Assembly: GCA_023653785.1 (NCBI GenBank)
Contig: JAMKCH010019911.1
Location: forward strand, 62,001 to 126,000
Direction of reading: 5' to 3'
Source of the DNA: Ophioderma brevispina
Lineage: Eukaryota > Echinodermata > Ophiuroidea > Amphilepidida > Ophiodermatidae
DNA length: 64,000 nt
The position numbers were made by a program, and so were the translations under genes. The notes under the pieces were generated by a model. The model saw only the letters and a program-made list of their open reading frames with translations, was not told where the DNA came from and searched no databases. Positions 34,789-45,532 of this stretch are shown here, piece by piece (the first letter of the stretch is position 1; each line of letters starts with the position of its first letter).

Positions 34789-35670
34789 GAGAGTAACGTT
34801 CCACAAGGGAGATTTCAATATTCATAGACTTTTATCGCAGGCCTCATAGACTCTAACTGTGCTGACGTACGCATAAATAGACTGCTAAATTAATAAAATA
34901 AATACCGACTGTGAAGAGAGTACGTTCCACAAGGGAGATTTCAATATTCATAGACTTTTATCGCAGGCCTCATAGACTCTACCTGTGCTGACGTACGCAT
35001 AAATAGACTGCTAAATTAATAAAATAAAATACCGACTGTGAAAGAGAGTACGTTCCACAAGGGAGATTTCAATATTCATAGACTTTTATCGCAGGCCTCA
35101 TAGACTCTACCTGTGCTGACGTACGCATAAATAGACTGCTAAATTAATAAAATAAAAAGAAAAGGTTTTTTTGAATTTTTTAGAAAAAGAGAGTGTACGT
35201 TCCACAAGGGAGATTTCAATATTCATAGACTTTTATCGCAGGCCTCATAGACTCTACCTGTGCTGACGTACGCATAAATAGACTGCTAATTAATAAATAA
35301 ACTACCGATCTGTGAAAGAAGAGTACGTTCCACCAGGGAGATTTCATATGCAACGACTTTTTCGCAGGCCTCCATAGACTCTACCTGTGCTGACGTATCG
35401 CATATAAATAGACTGCTAAATTAATAAAATAATCCGACTGTGAAAGAGAGTACGTTCCACAAGGGATATTTCAATATTCATAGACTTTTAATTCGAATGC
35501 CTCATAACTCTACTGTGCTGACTACCATAAATAGAACTGCTAATTAATAAATCAAATTACCGCTGGGAAAGAGAGTAACGTTCCACAAGGGAGACTTCAA
35601 TATTCATAGACTTGATCGCAGGCCTCATAGATCTACCTGTGCTGACGTACGCTACAATAGACTAAAATGT
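34789..35670. repeat. Seven tandem copies of a roughly 127-bp unit
   Basis: Unit starts GAGAGTACGTTCCACAAGGG and contains AGACTTTTATCGCAGGCCTC, CTGTGCTGACGTACGCATAA and ACTGCTAAATTAATAAAATA. Copies start near 34789, 34916, 35044, 35189, 35321, 35446 and 35571. The first four are almost identical apart from a short insertion before the fourth. The fifth to seventh carry many small indels. Confidence 0.9.
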
Positions 35671-36106
35671 AAATTACCAATTTTCTATGAATGTTCGAGA
35701 AAAAAACAGAAATATAAAAAGCAAAAAACCCTTTTTTGTTGATGCGGCAGCCAAAACGCATGCGCGCGAGGACGAGAAACTATTAATTTTTTTACTTGGC
35801 CTAATGTGGGTGTGAGATCATCAAACTTGCTCACCAGAACTGCTGCTGCAAGCTTTACCATGCCATACCTGGGGGTGTACAGATTAACCTCTTCATTAAC
35901 TTTTGACGTCCTTAAAGGATGTCACAAGTTTTCGCTTGCAGTTTTTTTTTGTACTTCATTTAGCCATACCACCCAATTAATAAAGTAAGACCTGTCAGAC
36001 TATTTGTCCCATGTCTAACTGGAACCATTTGAAGGAAGTGACTGATGGGAGCCTACAAATATACTCAACGTGTATTAATTGTATGACCACCTGTCTGTTT
36101 TTACAG

Positions 36107-36188
36107 GTTCTGGAAAAGCATCCAAACACACCAATGAGTTACAAGGAAATCCTGACAGAATCCAGGAGGACAACTTAAAGTTTATCAG
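36107..36188 (+). CDS. ASXL: ASXL exon: first half of the HARE-HTH domain (one-base frameshift)
   Basis: A pyrimidine-rich acceptor (CTGTCTGTTTTTACAG) precedes the exon and GGTATTG follows as donor. The frame reads VLEKHPNTPMSYKEILTE, an unmistakable match to ASXL HARE-HTH (vertebrate forms have VLE(N/K)Y..(A/T)PM..K(E/Q)IL). After 36160 the frame shifts: one missing base near GAA|TCC would restore a family-like continuation (QEDNLKFI). As read, it stops at TAA. The exon is 82 nt here. I recall the human ASXL1 counterpart as 83 nt, which supports a one-base sequencing deletion rather than a real mutation. HARE-HTH is a winged-helix fold implicated in DNA or chromatin binding. The preceding exon (MKDK..TWAEAARL in vertebrates) was not found upstream. 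Confidence 0.82.
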
Positions 36189-37099
36189 GTATTGTATTCA
36201 ATACTGTGTCAATTGAATATTTAATCACAAAACTTTACCCCTAACGCTCACCGGGTATCGGCTAAGAACGGCCGAATGGCAACAGAAGGCAATACAGAAG
36301 TGTCCTCCTGATGGTCCCAGGTGCAATAGCCACATTCAATAAGTGCCTTGCATGCCGGTGAGGAGGCCGTGTTGTCCCCGCAGGCGTAAAACGGCGGAAG
36401 CTTTTGAGAGTCTCGCATGTAATGGGCAGCAATAGGTGTCTCCCTTCGGGGAAGATGTTACAACTGCATAGACATCATTGTTTTCCCAACTGTCTCTGCG
36501 GGGAGAGCTGGCCCAAAGTCAATAGAAGCAAATATAGAATGTATCCTTAGCCATCCGTGTTAAAATGAGCCAGTTTTATTGTCATCAAGATTAAATGTTA
36601 ATGGGTGATGGATCTGGCTGCTAAAAAAATATTTTCTGGGAATCGGATTCTGATCTTTAAAATTCCCCATGAGGTCAGAGAGGTTTAAGTCAGTTATCAT
36701 TATATCAAAAGTTTCAGTCTACCTGGATTTCAAGCTTCCCAAATTCCCCACTTTTTGAGCCGTGGTGATGGGCTGTGACGTCTATAATGGAATAAAGTGC
36801 AATGCTATGATGCACTTGATTTTGTAAGCTGCAAATTATGGTGACAGGCTGTCTCTAAGAACCAATTAATAAGCTTCTGTGGAAGCATCTCCACAAGGCG
36901 TATCTTGTAAATAAAGTGAGTATAGCCACGCTCGCAGATGTGTGCGCATGTACACACACACACACACTCAATGCTATTCGTTTCAGTTGCAGTTGTAAGC
37001 AATTCATAACCATGCTGTTTGTATTTTTTCTTAAAAGTTATGAATCATTCAAAATGTTATTTTTTTGTTAAATTGTATAATTTTCTTTTTTTCATATTA
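36189..37099. other. ASXL intron segment
   Basis: Contains a relatively GC-rich stretch of unknown origin (36240-36500, with CGCTCACCGGGTATCGGC and GTTGTCCCCGCAGGCG) and a (CA)n run near 36950. No exon was recognised. Confidence 0.4.
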
Positions 37100-37402
37100 G
37101 ACCAAAAAAAAAGAAGAAAGTTTGTCTCAGCTTCCCTCGCAAATAGCTTTTAAAATTGGATTTAGCTCATAGCTCTATGCGGCAGGGGCAAAGTGAAGTG
37201 TGAAGTTTGTTTTATGCCTTGAAAGCAGAAGAGGAGTACATTGGAGTGGCACATATTGTATATTTCTAAAACAACCACAGTGCAAATTCAAAAAAATATC
37301 ATAGTGTAGCTTGTTTTGTTAAAAAAAAAAACAAAAAAAAAAACGTAGCACATAGCTTTTTAGCCAAAAGAAGCTGAGACAAAGTGCTTTTTTTTCTTGG
37401 CC
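37100..37402. mobile_element. 303-bp Harbinger-type MITE
   Basis: The left end GACCAAAAAAAAAGAAG, then GTTTGTCTCAGCTTC pairs with the right end GAAGCTGAGACAAAG, then CTTTTTTTTCTTGGCC. The element is flanked by TTA on both sides (37097-37099, 37403-37405). A TTA/TAA target duplication with GGCC-like ends is characteristic of PIF/Harbinger. No coding capacity. Confidence 0.72.
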
Positions 37403-37405
37403 TTA

Positions 37406-40400
37406 GTGTTGTATGGTGTGTTTTCCTATAGGATTTTCATGCTACAACTGATTTTGTTGCTGTTTGGGTTTCAATAGAGCCTAGACTGTCAGAAAATGAT
37501 GGGGTTCAAATCTTTGGACTGATGCCCCCCTCCAAGGGGGAAATGTTAGTACAGCAAAAAATTTAAAATGGAGTCAAATTGTGTTTTAATGTATGCTAAC
37601 GGTTTTGTCTCCTTATAGGGATTAGAATAAGTACACATTTGCCTAGCTAGGTTTCAACCTTTAGTTAAAGCGGTATAGCCTCATAGTGGTTCAATCTCAC
37701 CCTGGGGGTGCTCAGATGTTGTTGAAAGTGGTGTCAAATGATGAAAACAGAAACAGAACATGCATTTTAACTGATTTGGTGATATCACCATTGCAACATC
37801 CACCGAAAGTTTTGGTGACCCCATAGACCATGTAGACCCTTGTTACATTTTGCTTTGTAAATTTTAGCCAACCCAATGTCACACACTGTAAAATAGTACA
37901 TTTTTGGAGCCTATGAGACAATATAAACAACTTGTTACCAGTTTCAACAAAATCTGAGCATTGGGTAAATTTTACCCCAGATGACATTGAACCATTATGG
38001 AGATATAGCATTTAAACCAAAGGTTGGAACCTAGGCAAATATGGGTCATTCCATGCCAATTCAACAAATCGAGTACACCATCACCTCGTGGATTTCTTTC
38101 TTTTTTAGTGTATTGCAAGATATTCATGAGAAACTGAAATTCTGAAAATTTGAGCTCTGTACCTCTTTTCGTTTTCACGCTACAGCAATTTTAATTTGAG
38201 GGGGGTCACCTCAAAACATGTACCGGTGTGAAATTCAATATTCAGAGGGCCATAAGTAAAGAACTACACCCCTCAGATCCTTCAAACTTGGCATTCTGGA
38301 TGACCTTTTGCTGCAAATTGCAAATATGTGAACAGAAAAAATGCACCTTGCCCCAATTTAAAATAAATGGGGTCAAAAATGGCTCCAAAACCACTCGGAC
38401 GATACTTTGGGGGGGCCCATAGTAAAAAGTAAAAGTGGTATGACTTCCAAATTTGGGCTGTTAATAGCTAATCTTAAATACTACCCTTGTTGCAATCTTC
38501 TACTTATATTCATCTCGTTGAAAGATATGACCTGGTTTCGAAATTGGGACTTAGAGGTTGTGTGGCCAAAGTTGAAAAAAATTCATATCTGAGCAAAAAA
38601 TAACCATGGTTTTAATTTGTAAGAATGTCTTTTCTAGTTAAATTTTTCGTATATTATGAATTTTTAATCGAAAACCCTGTACCATTGCACCATTTGCTAC
38701 AAATATTGATTTTGGGGGGGCCAATTTTGTCCAGAAAATCCGCACTTTTCGGGTTGTCAACATTTTCACCTACCACTTTGAATACATTACAACGAGTCTA
38801 CATAACACTATATGACCCCTTTCTATGTTTCATAGATCAGTTAAAAGGTCCTCCTATGGATCAAGATTTGTTTTAAATCATTATTTCATAATTTGCCAAC
38901 AGAAACCATGCAAATTTGACATGTCCCGTACAAACACATGTCAAAATTTACACTTCGAACCAAAAATTTGCTTTGGCACAATCACACACACACATCTCGG
39001 GAAAGGAAGGGTCTACAGTGATGGTTTTACCTGTCAGTTAAGCAGACTTTAATACTCTTCAATTGACACCTACATGCTTCATTTCAAGTATAGGAATAAT
39101 GCCACAAATCAAAAATGTTTCCCCTACCCTTGATTTTTCCAGTGCGTGAAAAATATGTTGTCAATAAATTGGAACTACGAGAAAACTAAAAGAAGCTATG
39201 GCTTAAAATTTAATCGATTAATGTAATGCCAACACAGTCCCACAAATATTATGGTATTAACTTGTTTTACCTTGTCTAAAATTTGAGCATTTTTTTTTTT
39301 TATCAATTTGCGGGATCCAAATTTTACCTAAAACGGCACTTCCGAGACCCGTGAAAAATAAACGAAAAGGTGACATCAGTTGAAAAGTTAATCGATTCTG
39401 CCCAAGACATATTCCCACATATATTCATTAAATTTTTGCTTCAATAGCTCTGCAAAATATTGAGAAAATTTTTTTTTATCAAAGCAAGATGCAATATCAG
39501 CAAAATAACCATAGGTTTCTATGGGACTCGGCCTTGCGCAATACCCCAAAATGCGATATCTCGAAGCATCCAACATTTTGCATTTTTTACTCAGATTTGG
39601 ATCTACACAAAATTTTACCTGAAACATGTTTTGTTTCACTGTTAAAGCACCTTCACATTTTTACCTTTTGCAGTAAACCTCTAGGTCGAATCTGAAACCA
39701 TGTCATATAGCTGTCGCAAAAGTAAAAATTCCAATTTGGACCTTGACTGGCCCCCCTCACAAAACCATGTCAGACATTCTGGTTCTGCACCAATTCTGCT
39801 TGAAAATATGTTTGGCGGGGGGGTCCTTGCTTAATATTTTGGCAAAGTTTCATCAGTGTGGTGTCTAAATGTCTTTTCTATAGTAACTGTCTTCAAAAGG
39901 CCCTACTTCATGTAATTCAGTTTTGAAAGAATTCCCATTGCACACCACAGGAACCTGAACTTTGCAAACTGGGTATTACCTTGCACAGTTCCTTTTTACT
40001 ATATAAGTAAATAAAATAATTAAAGTATTATAATTCTTACCAACAAGACACCAAGCTTAAATTTGGTCCATACTAGATCAGGTGCTAATAAGATGATGAT
40101 ATTGATTTCAATTGCCATTGTTTAGATTTCTACAGGTCAACTTGAATTCAAGTTCTATAAACTTGCACTGAATACCCAGCTGCAAAGTTCATAATTCTGT
40201 GTACATTTTCAATGGGAACTTTGTTGATATATTAGTGTGAAAGTTTAGATTCTTTGGAAGCCTTTTTACCTACATATGGCAGTTGACACCATGTGACAAC
40301 TTTGCACACAACTTCAAACAGGGGACCCCTCTTAAACCATATTTTCAGCAGAATTTTGTGCAAAAAGTATGACATTGATTTTGAGGGGGGTCAAGTCAAG

Positions 40401-41165
40401 GATAATTTGGAACTTTTTTGCTTTTTGCGACAGCTATACTCTTCCAATAAAGCTGAAGTATAAGTTTCCCAAAGGTAGTATTCAGATAGCTGTCACCACC
40501 CCAAATTTGGAAGTATATCACTTTTTCTTTTTGACTTTTGACTCCAAAGTAGGTGCTAGTGTTTTTTGGGCCATTTTTTTGACCCCCTGTTATTTTAAAT
40601 TGGGGCAAGTGCTTTTTTGGCTGTTCACATATTTTCAATCTGCAGCAAAAGGTTTATCCAGAATGCCAAGTTTGAAGGACGAGGGGTGTAGTTCTTTACT
40701 TAGGGCCCTCTGAATATTGAATTTCACACCGGTGCATGTTTTTGAGGTGAACCCCCTCAAATTTAAAATTGCTGTAGCGTGAAAACGAAAAGAGGTACAG
40801 AGCTCAAATTTTCAGGATTTTAGTTTCTCATGAATATCTTTCTATACACCAAAAAGGAAAGAAATCCATGAGCTGATGGTGTACTCGATTTGTTGAATTG
40901 GCATGGAATGACCCATATATACTTTTTATATAATCCTTATAAGGAGACGAAATGTTAATGCACATTAAAACACAATTTGACTCGATTTCAAATTTTCCCC
41001 TATGATAGTAATATTTTCCCCTCTTGAAGAAGGGGGCAGCAGTCTGAAAATTTCTGACATTTTCTGACAGTCCGGTCCTATTGAATGCAAAACAGCAAGA
41101 AAATCCTACAGGAACCGTTTCATTGACATACCAAACCACACTACATTGTATATCCGTGTACCAAT
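37406..41165. mobile_element. Large foldback element with nested insertions
   Basis: The left arm (37406-37636 and 38041-38510) is the reverse complement of 40475-41165. Shared words include GAGTCAAATTGTGTTTTAAT, GGTCATTCCATGCCAATTCA, TGAGCTCTGTACCTCTTTTC, CATGTACCGGTGTGAAATTC and CCAAACTTGGCATTCTGGAT-like text. A further left stretch, 39690-39845, pairs with 40305-40445 (ATAGCTGTCGCAAAAG; GACCCCCCTCA). The palindrome is therefore interrupted in its left arm by one defined element (37637-38040) and by about 1.1 kb of other sequence (about 38560-39690). Open frames inside are artefacts. It lies within an ASXL intron. Confidence 0.78.
37637..38040. mobile_element. About 400-bp element nested in the foldback arm
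   Basis: The left end ATTTGCCTAGCTAGGTTTCA followed by ACCTTTAG and the right end CCAAAGGTTGGAAC followed by CTAGGCAAAT are inverted repeats. The matching position in the opposite foldback arm lacks this sequence and reads continuously through the site, which proves insertion after the arms formed. The target duplication is unclear. Confidence 0.75.
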
Positions 41166-41920
41166 GCAACCTCCAATGTAAACCCATTTCATCCCATTTT
41201 CCAAGGCACCCATTAAACCCCTGTGTTATTCATCAAATACATTAGTATTAAAAATTACTTGGATGGGAGATACGCGCACCTCATGTTAGCACAATAAGCT
41301 ACACAGAGGTTCAACGCATACTTTGACCAATTACACATCACTGAACGAGGTGCGATGTTCCTCCTGGCTTACGCAGTTCTCACGTGCTTGTGTTCATTTC
41401 TGTCCAACAAATTGTTAATCACACTGTAATTACATTAAGTGCCATTCTTAACAGCCATTATTTGTCAGAGGAGAAGGAAAGGTCAAGAGGCTACTAAAAT
41501 TGTTTTCAACTTTTTGTTTTCAAACGAAGCCAATTTTTTTTCTTGTTGAGAGACCCTTCCCATGAAGACATCAACAAGGAAGAGGTGGATAAAACCAGTG
41601 AATCTTGATTGTCCAGGGAAACTGTCTAAGTTATAACATATACACACACACATTTGGATCAAAATTCATTATTACGAGGTGCTTATTAGAGGTAAACAAA
41701 AACAGGTCTTTTTGAAGAAAAAAAATGTTTCATGACAAAATTGAATACTAATCAGGTTGACATTTTAATATAGTTGACTACCTTAAATTAAAACCTGACC
41801 TCCTTTTCTATCTCACTCATTCCCAACCTTTAATCATTTGCAACTAACCAAATTGTTTCTTCTTTCCTTTTCTTCATCTCCGTGCTTCGTCCGTTTTGTG
41901 TTCTCATCACATTTGAACAG
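41166..41920. other. ASXL intron segment
   Basis: No exon recognised. Ends in a strong pyrimidine tract (41850-41905) leading to the candidate microexon. Confidence 0.4.
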
Positions 41921-41923
41921 AAC
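41921..41923 (+). CDS. ASXL: Candidate 3-nt ASXL microexon
   Basis: A long pyrimidine tract (TTTCTTCTTTCCTTTTCTTC and onward) leads to TTTGAACAG, then AAC, then the consensus donor GTAAGT. The upstream HARE-HTH exon ends in phase 2 (AG), so AAC would give AGA-AC., an Arg followed by Thr, and preserve phase 2. I recall that human ASXL1 has a 3-nt exon at exactly this point (coding positions 141-143) with Arg-Ser there; this is memory, not a check. The spacing of two strong splice signals around three bases is unusual enough to annotate, but chance remains possible. Confidence 0.5.
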
Positions 41924-43275
41924 GTAAGTCATTGCATATGCATGTATTTAATTGCTGTCTTGCGCATGTTACATTAGCTATAAAAGTATGGTCTAGATCT
42001 AGCTGCATTTTTCTGTCTTTCATGAATATGTTAAGGAAGAGACTATCGCTATTTCTTTCTTTGTGGTACTGTGTATGTTTTTGGTTAAAGTTTTACAAAA
42101 AGCTGTCATATTAACAGCATCACTTCAATTCAACCAATCTTGGTAACAATTTGTAGGTAGTAGACTAGCATTAGTAACAAGGTACTTAAGGTCAAAGGTC
42201 ATTTAGGGGTCAAATAAGGTAAATTTGCAGGCAAGACCAAGCCTGCTGAGCAAGATCCCCAAGTGGGAGGTTCCCTTCTACCTGTGTTATTATTCCTTCA
42301 ATGATTTGCTAAAGAAATCGGCAAGAAGTGACTGGTTAGCACAAGCAATTTAAGCAGATATTAAAATACCCATAATTCTCATCGCATCTGCAGAGTTCAC
42401 CATTCTTTACAACATTTCCATTTAATATGGACTCCTCATACAAAATGATGCACGACAAAAAAAACATTTTGCATGCCCGCAATTATTTGGAAAAAAATGA
42501 AAAACTGAGAAAAATGAAAACAGTGATTTTGTTAGTGGCATGACATAAAATTTGCCATTTTCTGATATTCTGTGACTTTTTCACGATAGATTTTTGCTGA
42601 AGGGATTCAACTACTATACTGACCCAAGTATAGTCCCACCAGTTTTTAACCTTAAATTAGCTTGAATTTAGTGGGTGGGATTATAATGGGATCTCCACCC
42701 TAACATACAAGCATCAACATTTCAGCCTTTCAGAGCTAAACCTATTCCAGATATTTTCAAGTGTAAAATGAGGTATATATTATTAACAAAGACCTGTTAA
42801 AATGAACTGAAGCATGAACCTAATAATTTTGTAAAGAAAATCACTAAAAGATACTATGCAAACAGTACTGATTGTAACAAACATTGTATGGAATCTATTG
42901 CCTTCCCAGGCGGTGGCGGCCAAGCCTCATTCATTATAGCAACTCACCGCAAATGTCAAAAGAAATTACAGTAATACTGAATGCAAACCACAAACTAATT
43001 TGGGTGCTTTGATGTGGGTCGGTCATGGGTGTTCCCATGACCCACATACGACCTTGTCCTCGTTCGTTATTCATACAAAAAAAAAATCAGAAATAACCCT
43101 TCCAGTGGAGTTGATTCTTCAACTCCAACGGTTTTGGAATAAGAAAATATTCCTTGACAACATATAAAAAATTCAGAATTTTTCGTCAAGATTTCCCTTT
43201 TACGTGTTAAACCAATGGCAACGTCTGAAATTTGGATTTCTTGGCCGCCCTCCCCTGTGCCTTCCAGCACAAAAT
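41924..43275. other. ASXL intron segment
   Basis: Holds a DR1-type motif (42189-42201) and several GTGGGATTATAAT strings (42675, 43684, 43738) around the first CACAG-family element. ACCCAAGT near 42622 and ACTTGGGT near 43762 could be the ends of a larger host element, but the evidence is thin. The exon for the second half of HARE-HTH should lie between here and 51194; I did not find it. Confidence 0.4.
42189..42201 (+). promoter_or_regulatory. DR1 nuclear-receptor-type motif
   Basis: Perfect AGGTCAAAGGTCA, followed by a further half-like site GGGGTCAAAT. Intronic. Possibly carried by a repeat. Confidence 0.3.
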
Positions 43276-43675
43276 CACAGCTGTTTGACCCCGTACAAAT
43301 TGTCTCTTTTATTTTTAGAACAATTTTAAGCAGTGGCGACACAATTTTGACAACATATATAAGTAGGGACATGCAAGAGCTATCATCTCTGCAAAAATCA
43401 GACAAATCCATTGCGGGAATCTTGCCATATAGGCCTAGAAAGGTCATGATTTTTATGTTATAGCGCCCTCTATATGCCCATTCTCCATTGAAAGACGTGG
43501 AAAACTAGATTTTTAAGAAAAATCATATTTGCCCGCGATGAAATTTCATAAAATTTACACAGAATGTAGTTAGTCGACTAAATATTCCAAATCAGTTGTC
43601 AAAAGTGTGTCGCCGGCGATAATTTTTGTTTATTATGGTTTTTGTCATAATAAATGAGACTTTCAAACAGCTGTG
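43276..43675. mobile_element. CACAG-family element, copy 1 (400 bp)
   Basis: Begins CACAGCTGTTTGACCCC and ends TTTCAAACAGCTGTG, giving 13-bp inverted ends. It is flanked by AAAT on both sides (43272-43275 and 43676-43679). The interior carries GCCATATAGGCCTA, GCGCCCTCTATATG and AAAGACGTGGAAAACTAGAT, all shared with the other two copies. CAC-initiated ends with 4-bp target duplications suggest the Chapaev branch of the CMC (CACTA-like) superfamily. Non-coding. Confidence 0.82.
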
Positions 43676-44439
43676 AAATGTATGGTGGGATTATAATAGG
43701 ATTTTCTGCTCTTCTTAAGATTCTCTCAAAACTAGGGGGTGGGATTATAATCGAGCATGCACTTGGGTAATTTTATTGCACAAAAGAAATTTGCAAAATA
43801 ACATTGGTTGCTAGCGGTTTAGATGTTATTGGATTTATCTATTACATGCATGTCTATCACTTGCTGCTGTTTAGATGTTCTGAAGATGTAACACATGCCT
43901 TTGCTCTGGCCAGTATGTGTTCACCAGTTTTAATCAGTGGTCATGTGGGATTAGCTTAGGTCAAAATGAAAATTACATTTCAAACAAGTTCAAATTACTA
44001 TACTATGCCATCATGCAGGTCTTGGTATTAGATACAGAAAGTAAATGGTAACTATAATTATGGTTTCTAGGGGTCAAATATTAAATTAAGGTCAAATTAG
44101 GATTGGGAGAGGTGTTAGGTTTCAGGACAAGTTGTACAACCTCGAGTTTGGTGGCTTTATGCACACTGGCTCCCTTTTGAAAAAAAATAAGGAAAAAAAC
44201 ATGCAAAATCTGGAAGCCCCAGCCCAAAACAGGAGAAATTCAAGATGGCTGCCTATAACAAATTCAAATTTGATTAATTAGTGGCTCTTTTGAAATTGTT
44301 TGTCTTGTATGTAACTATATTGTGTTGAAGTCAAGGAATCAAAGGGTGCATTTGGACAATTTGAAAGTGGCCATTTTGTGCTTAAATTTGCTGTGAGGGT
44401 GCTTTTGCAATTTTTGCACCCATTCTATCAAATCGGTAC
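43676..44439. other. ASXL intron segment
   Basis: AT-rich sequence. Nothing recognisable apart from the GTGGGATTATAAT strings near 43684 and 43738. Confidence 0.4.
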
Positions 44440-44585
44440 ACGTGATGCAGTTGGATCAGGGTTGCCTCATAAAGCAAAGGTTGTGGGTTGAGCCCCCGCT
44501 GTTGCCAGTGTGTTGTGCACTTAGGGGTAGGCATTTACCTCGTGTCTCTCTCCACCCAGGAGTATAAATGGGTACCACCAGCATA
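44440..44585 (+). repeat. tRNA-derived SINE-like fragment
   Basis: AAAGGTTGTGGGTTGAGCCCC resembles a degenerate RNA polymerase III B box (GGTTCGANNCC with one base lost). It is followed by GGGGTAGGCATTTACCTCGT and CTCCACCCAGGAGTATAAAT plus GGGTACC, a tail I recall from tRNA-derived SINEs of marine invertebrates. The A box is unclear. The second CACAG-family element begins at its 3' end. Confidence 0.5.
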
Positions 44586-45528
44586 CACAGCTGTTTTTGA
44601 CCCCATGCAATGGTCTCTTTTAATTTTTAGAGCATTTTAAGCAATGCGCACATTTTGTAAACATGATTATAAGTAGGGACATCAAGACCTATACCGGTCG
44701 GCAAAATCAGAAAAATTCATTGCGGAATCTTGCCATATAGGCCTACAAAGTTCGTAATTTTGCATGTGATAACAGCGCCCTCTATATGCTATTTCCCATA
44801 GAAAGACGTTGTAGAACTGATTTTGCATGAAAAATCAAGTTGCCTGCAATGACATTTCACCAATTTACACAGGATGTAGTTATGGCATAAATACTCCAAC
44901 TTAGTCCACGAAAGTGTGTCGCTTTTGATATTTTTTGTTTTAGGTCATTCTCTTTTTGTGTCATAATAAGGCTTTTTCACCCTGACTTTGTTGGGGGGGG
45001 ATCGATCGCTTTTTGCGATCGATCGCCGTTTTTGAAGACTAGTGCATCCATTTTCTCTGAATACTATACGCACATGCCGCATACCGCCTTTAGTTAAGAT
45101 GTAAAAGTTTTGCCAAAGGAAGTATTACGGAGCTGCTACTCTCACGAAATACCATCTTTTTGAGGCTTTACCGCAGTGGTTGTCGAACAGTTTTTTAATG
45201 CTGAGGTTAAACCATCTTTTAAGTGATATGATTGTCACCTTGGTTTGTTTCCGGCACAGAAATTGTAAGTTTTCCGCTCGTGAAATTGAACGGGGCTCAG
45301 TAGGCAATTCAACATGGCGGATAGACTCTTACGTTAACTTGCATTAGTGGAACGAAAGTGTGCTTTTATTTGAGGAAGCACAACACCGTATGTGTTGTCA
45401 GAGTTGGCAAAGTTTTATCATGAATTTGGTGGCTGGTTTGAAGTTTACAGATGCGATCGGTCGCAAAAGCATCGGTCCCCGGCTCAGTGGTGAAAAGCCT
45501 TATTAAATGAGACTTTCAAACAGAGCTT
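44586..45528. mobile_element. CACAG-family element, copy 2, with nested insertion
   Basis: Begins CACAGCTGTTTTTGACCCC and ends AAATGAGACTTTCAAACAG with a degenerate terminus. It is flanked by CATA on both sides (44582-44585, 45529-45532). Removing the nested 530-bp insertion leaves roughly 410 bp, the length of copy 1, with the same internal words in the same order. Confidence 0.78.
44970..45499. mobile_element. 530-bp element nested in the CACAG copy 2
   Basis: Ends GGCTTTTTCACC and GGTGAAAAGCC are inverted repeats, extendable to AATAAGGC/GCCTTATT. The site is uninterrupted in copies 1 and 3 (GTCATAATAAATGAGAC), which shows the insertion. The interior has a striking hairpin CGATCGATCGC-like (45001-45027: GATCGATCGC-TTTTT-GCGATCGATCG). 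No gene seen. The exact target duplication is ambiguous. Confidence 0.75.
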
Positions 45529-45532
45529 CATA

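Noticed and set aside
41251..41266. ACTTGGATGGGAGA, matching a conserved part of 5S rRNA
   Set aside because: The match is about 14 bases and the flanking 5S sequence is absent; it could be a 5S-derived SINE scrap, but the support is too thin.
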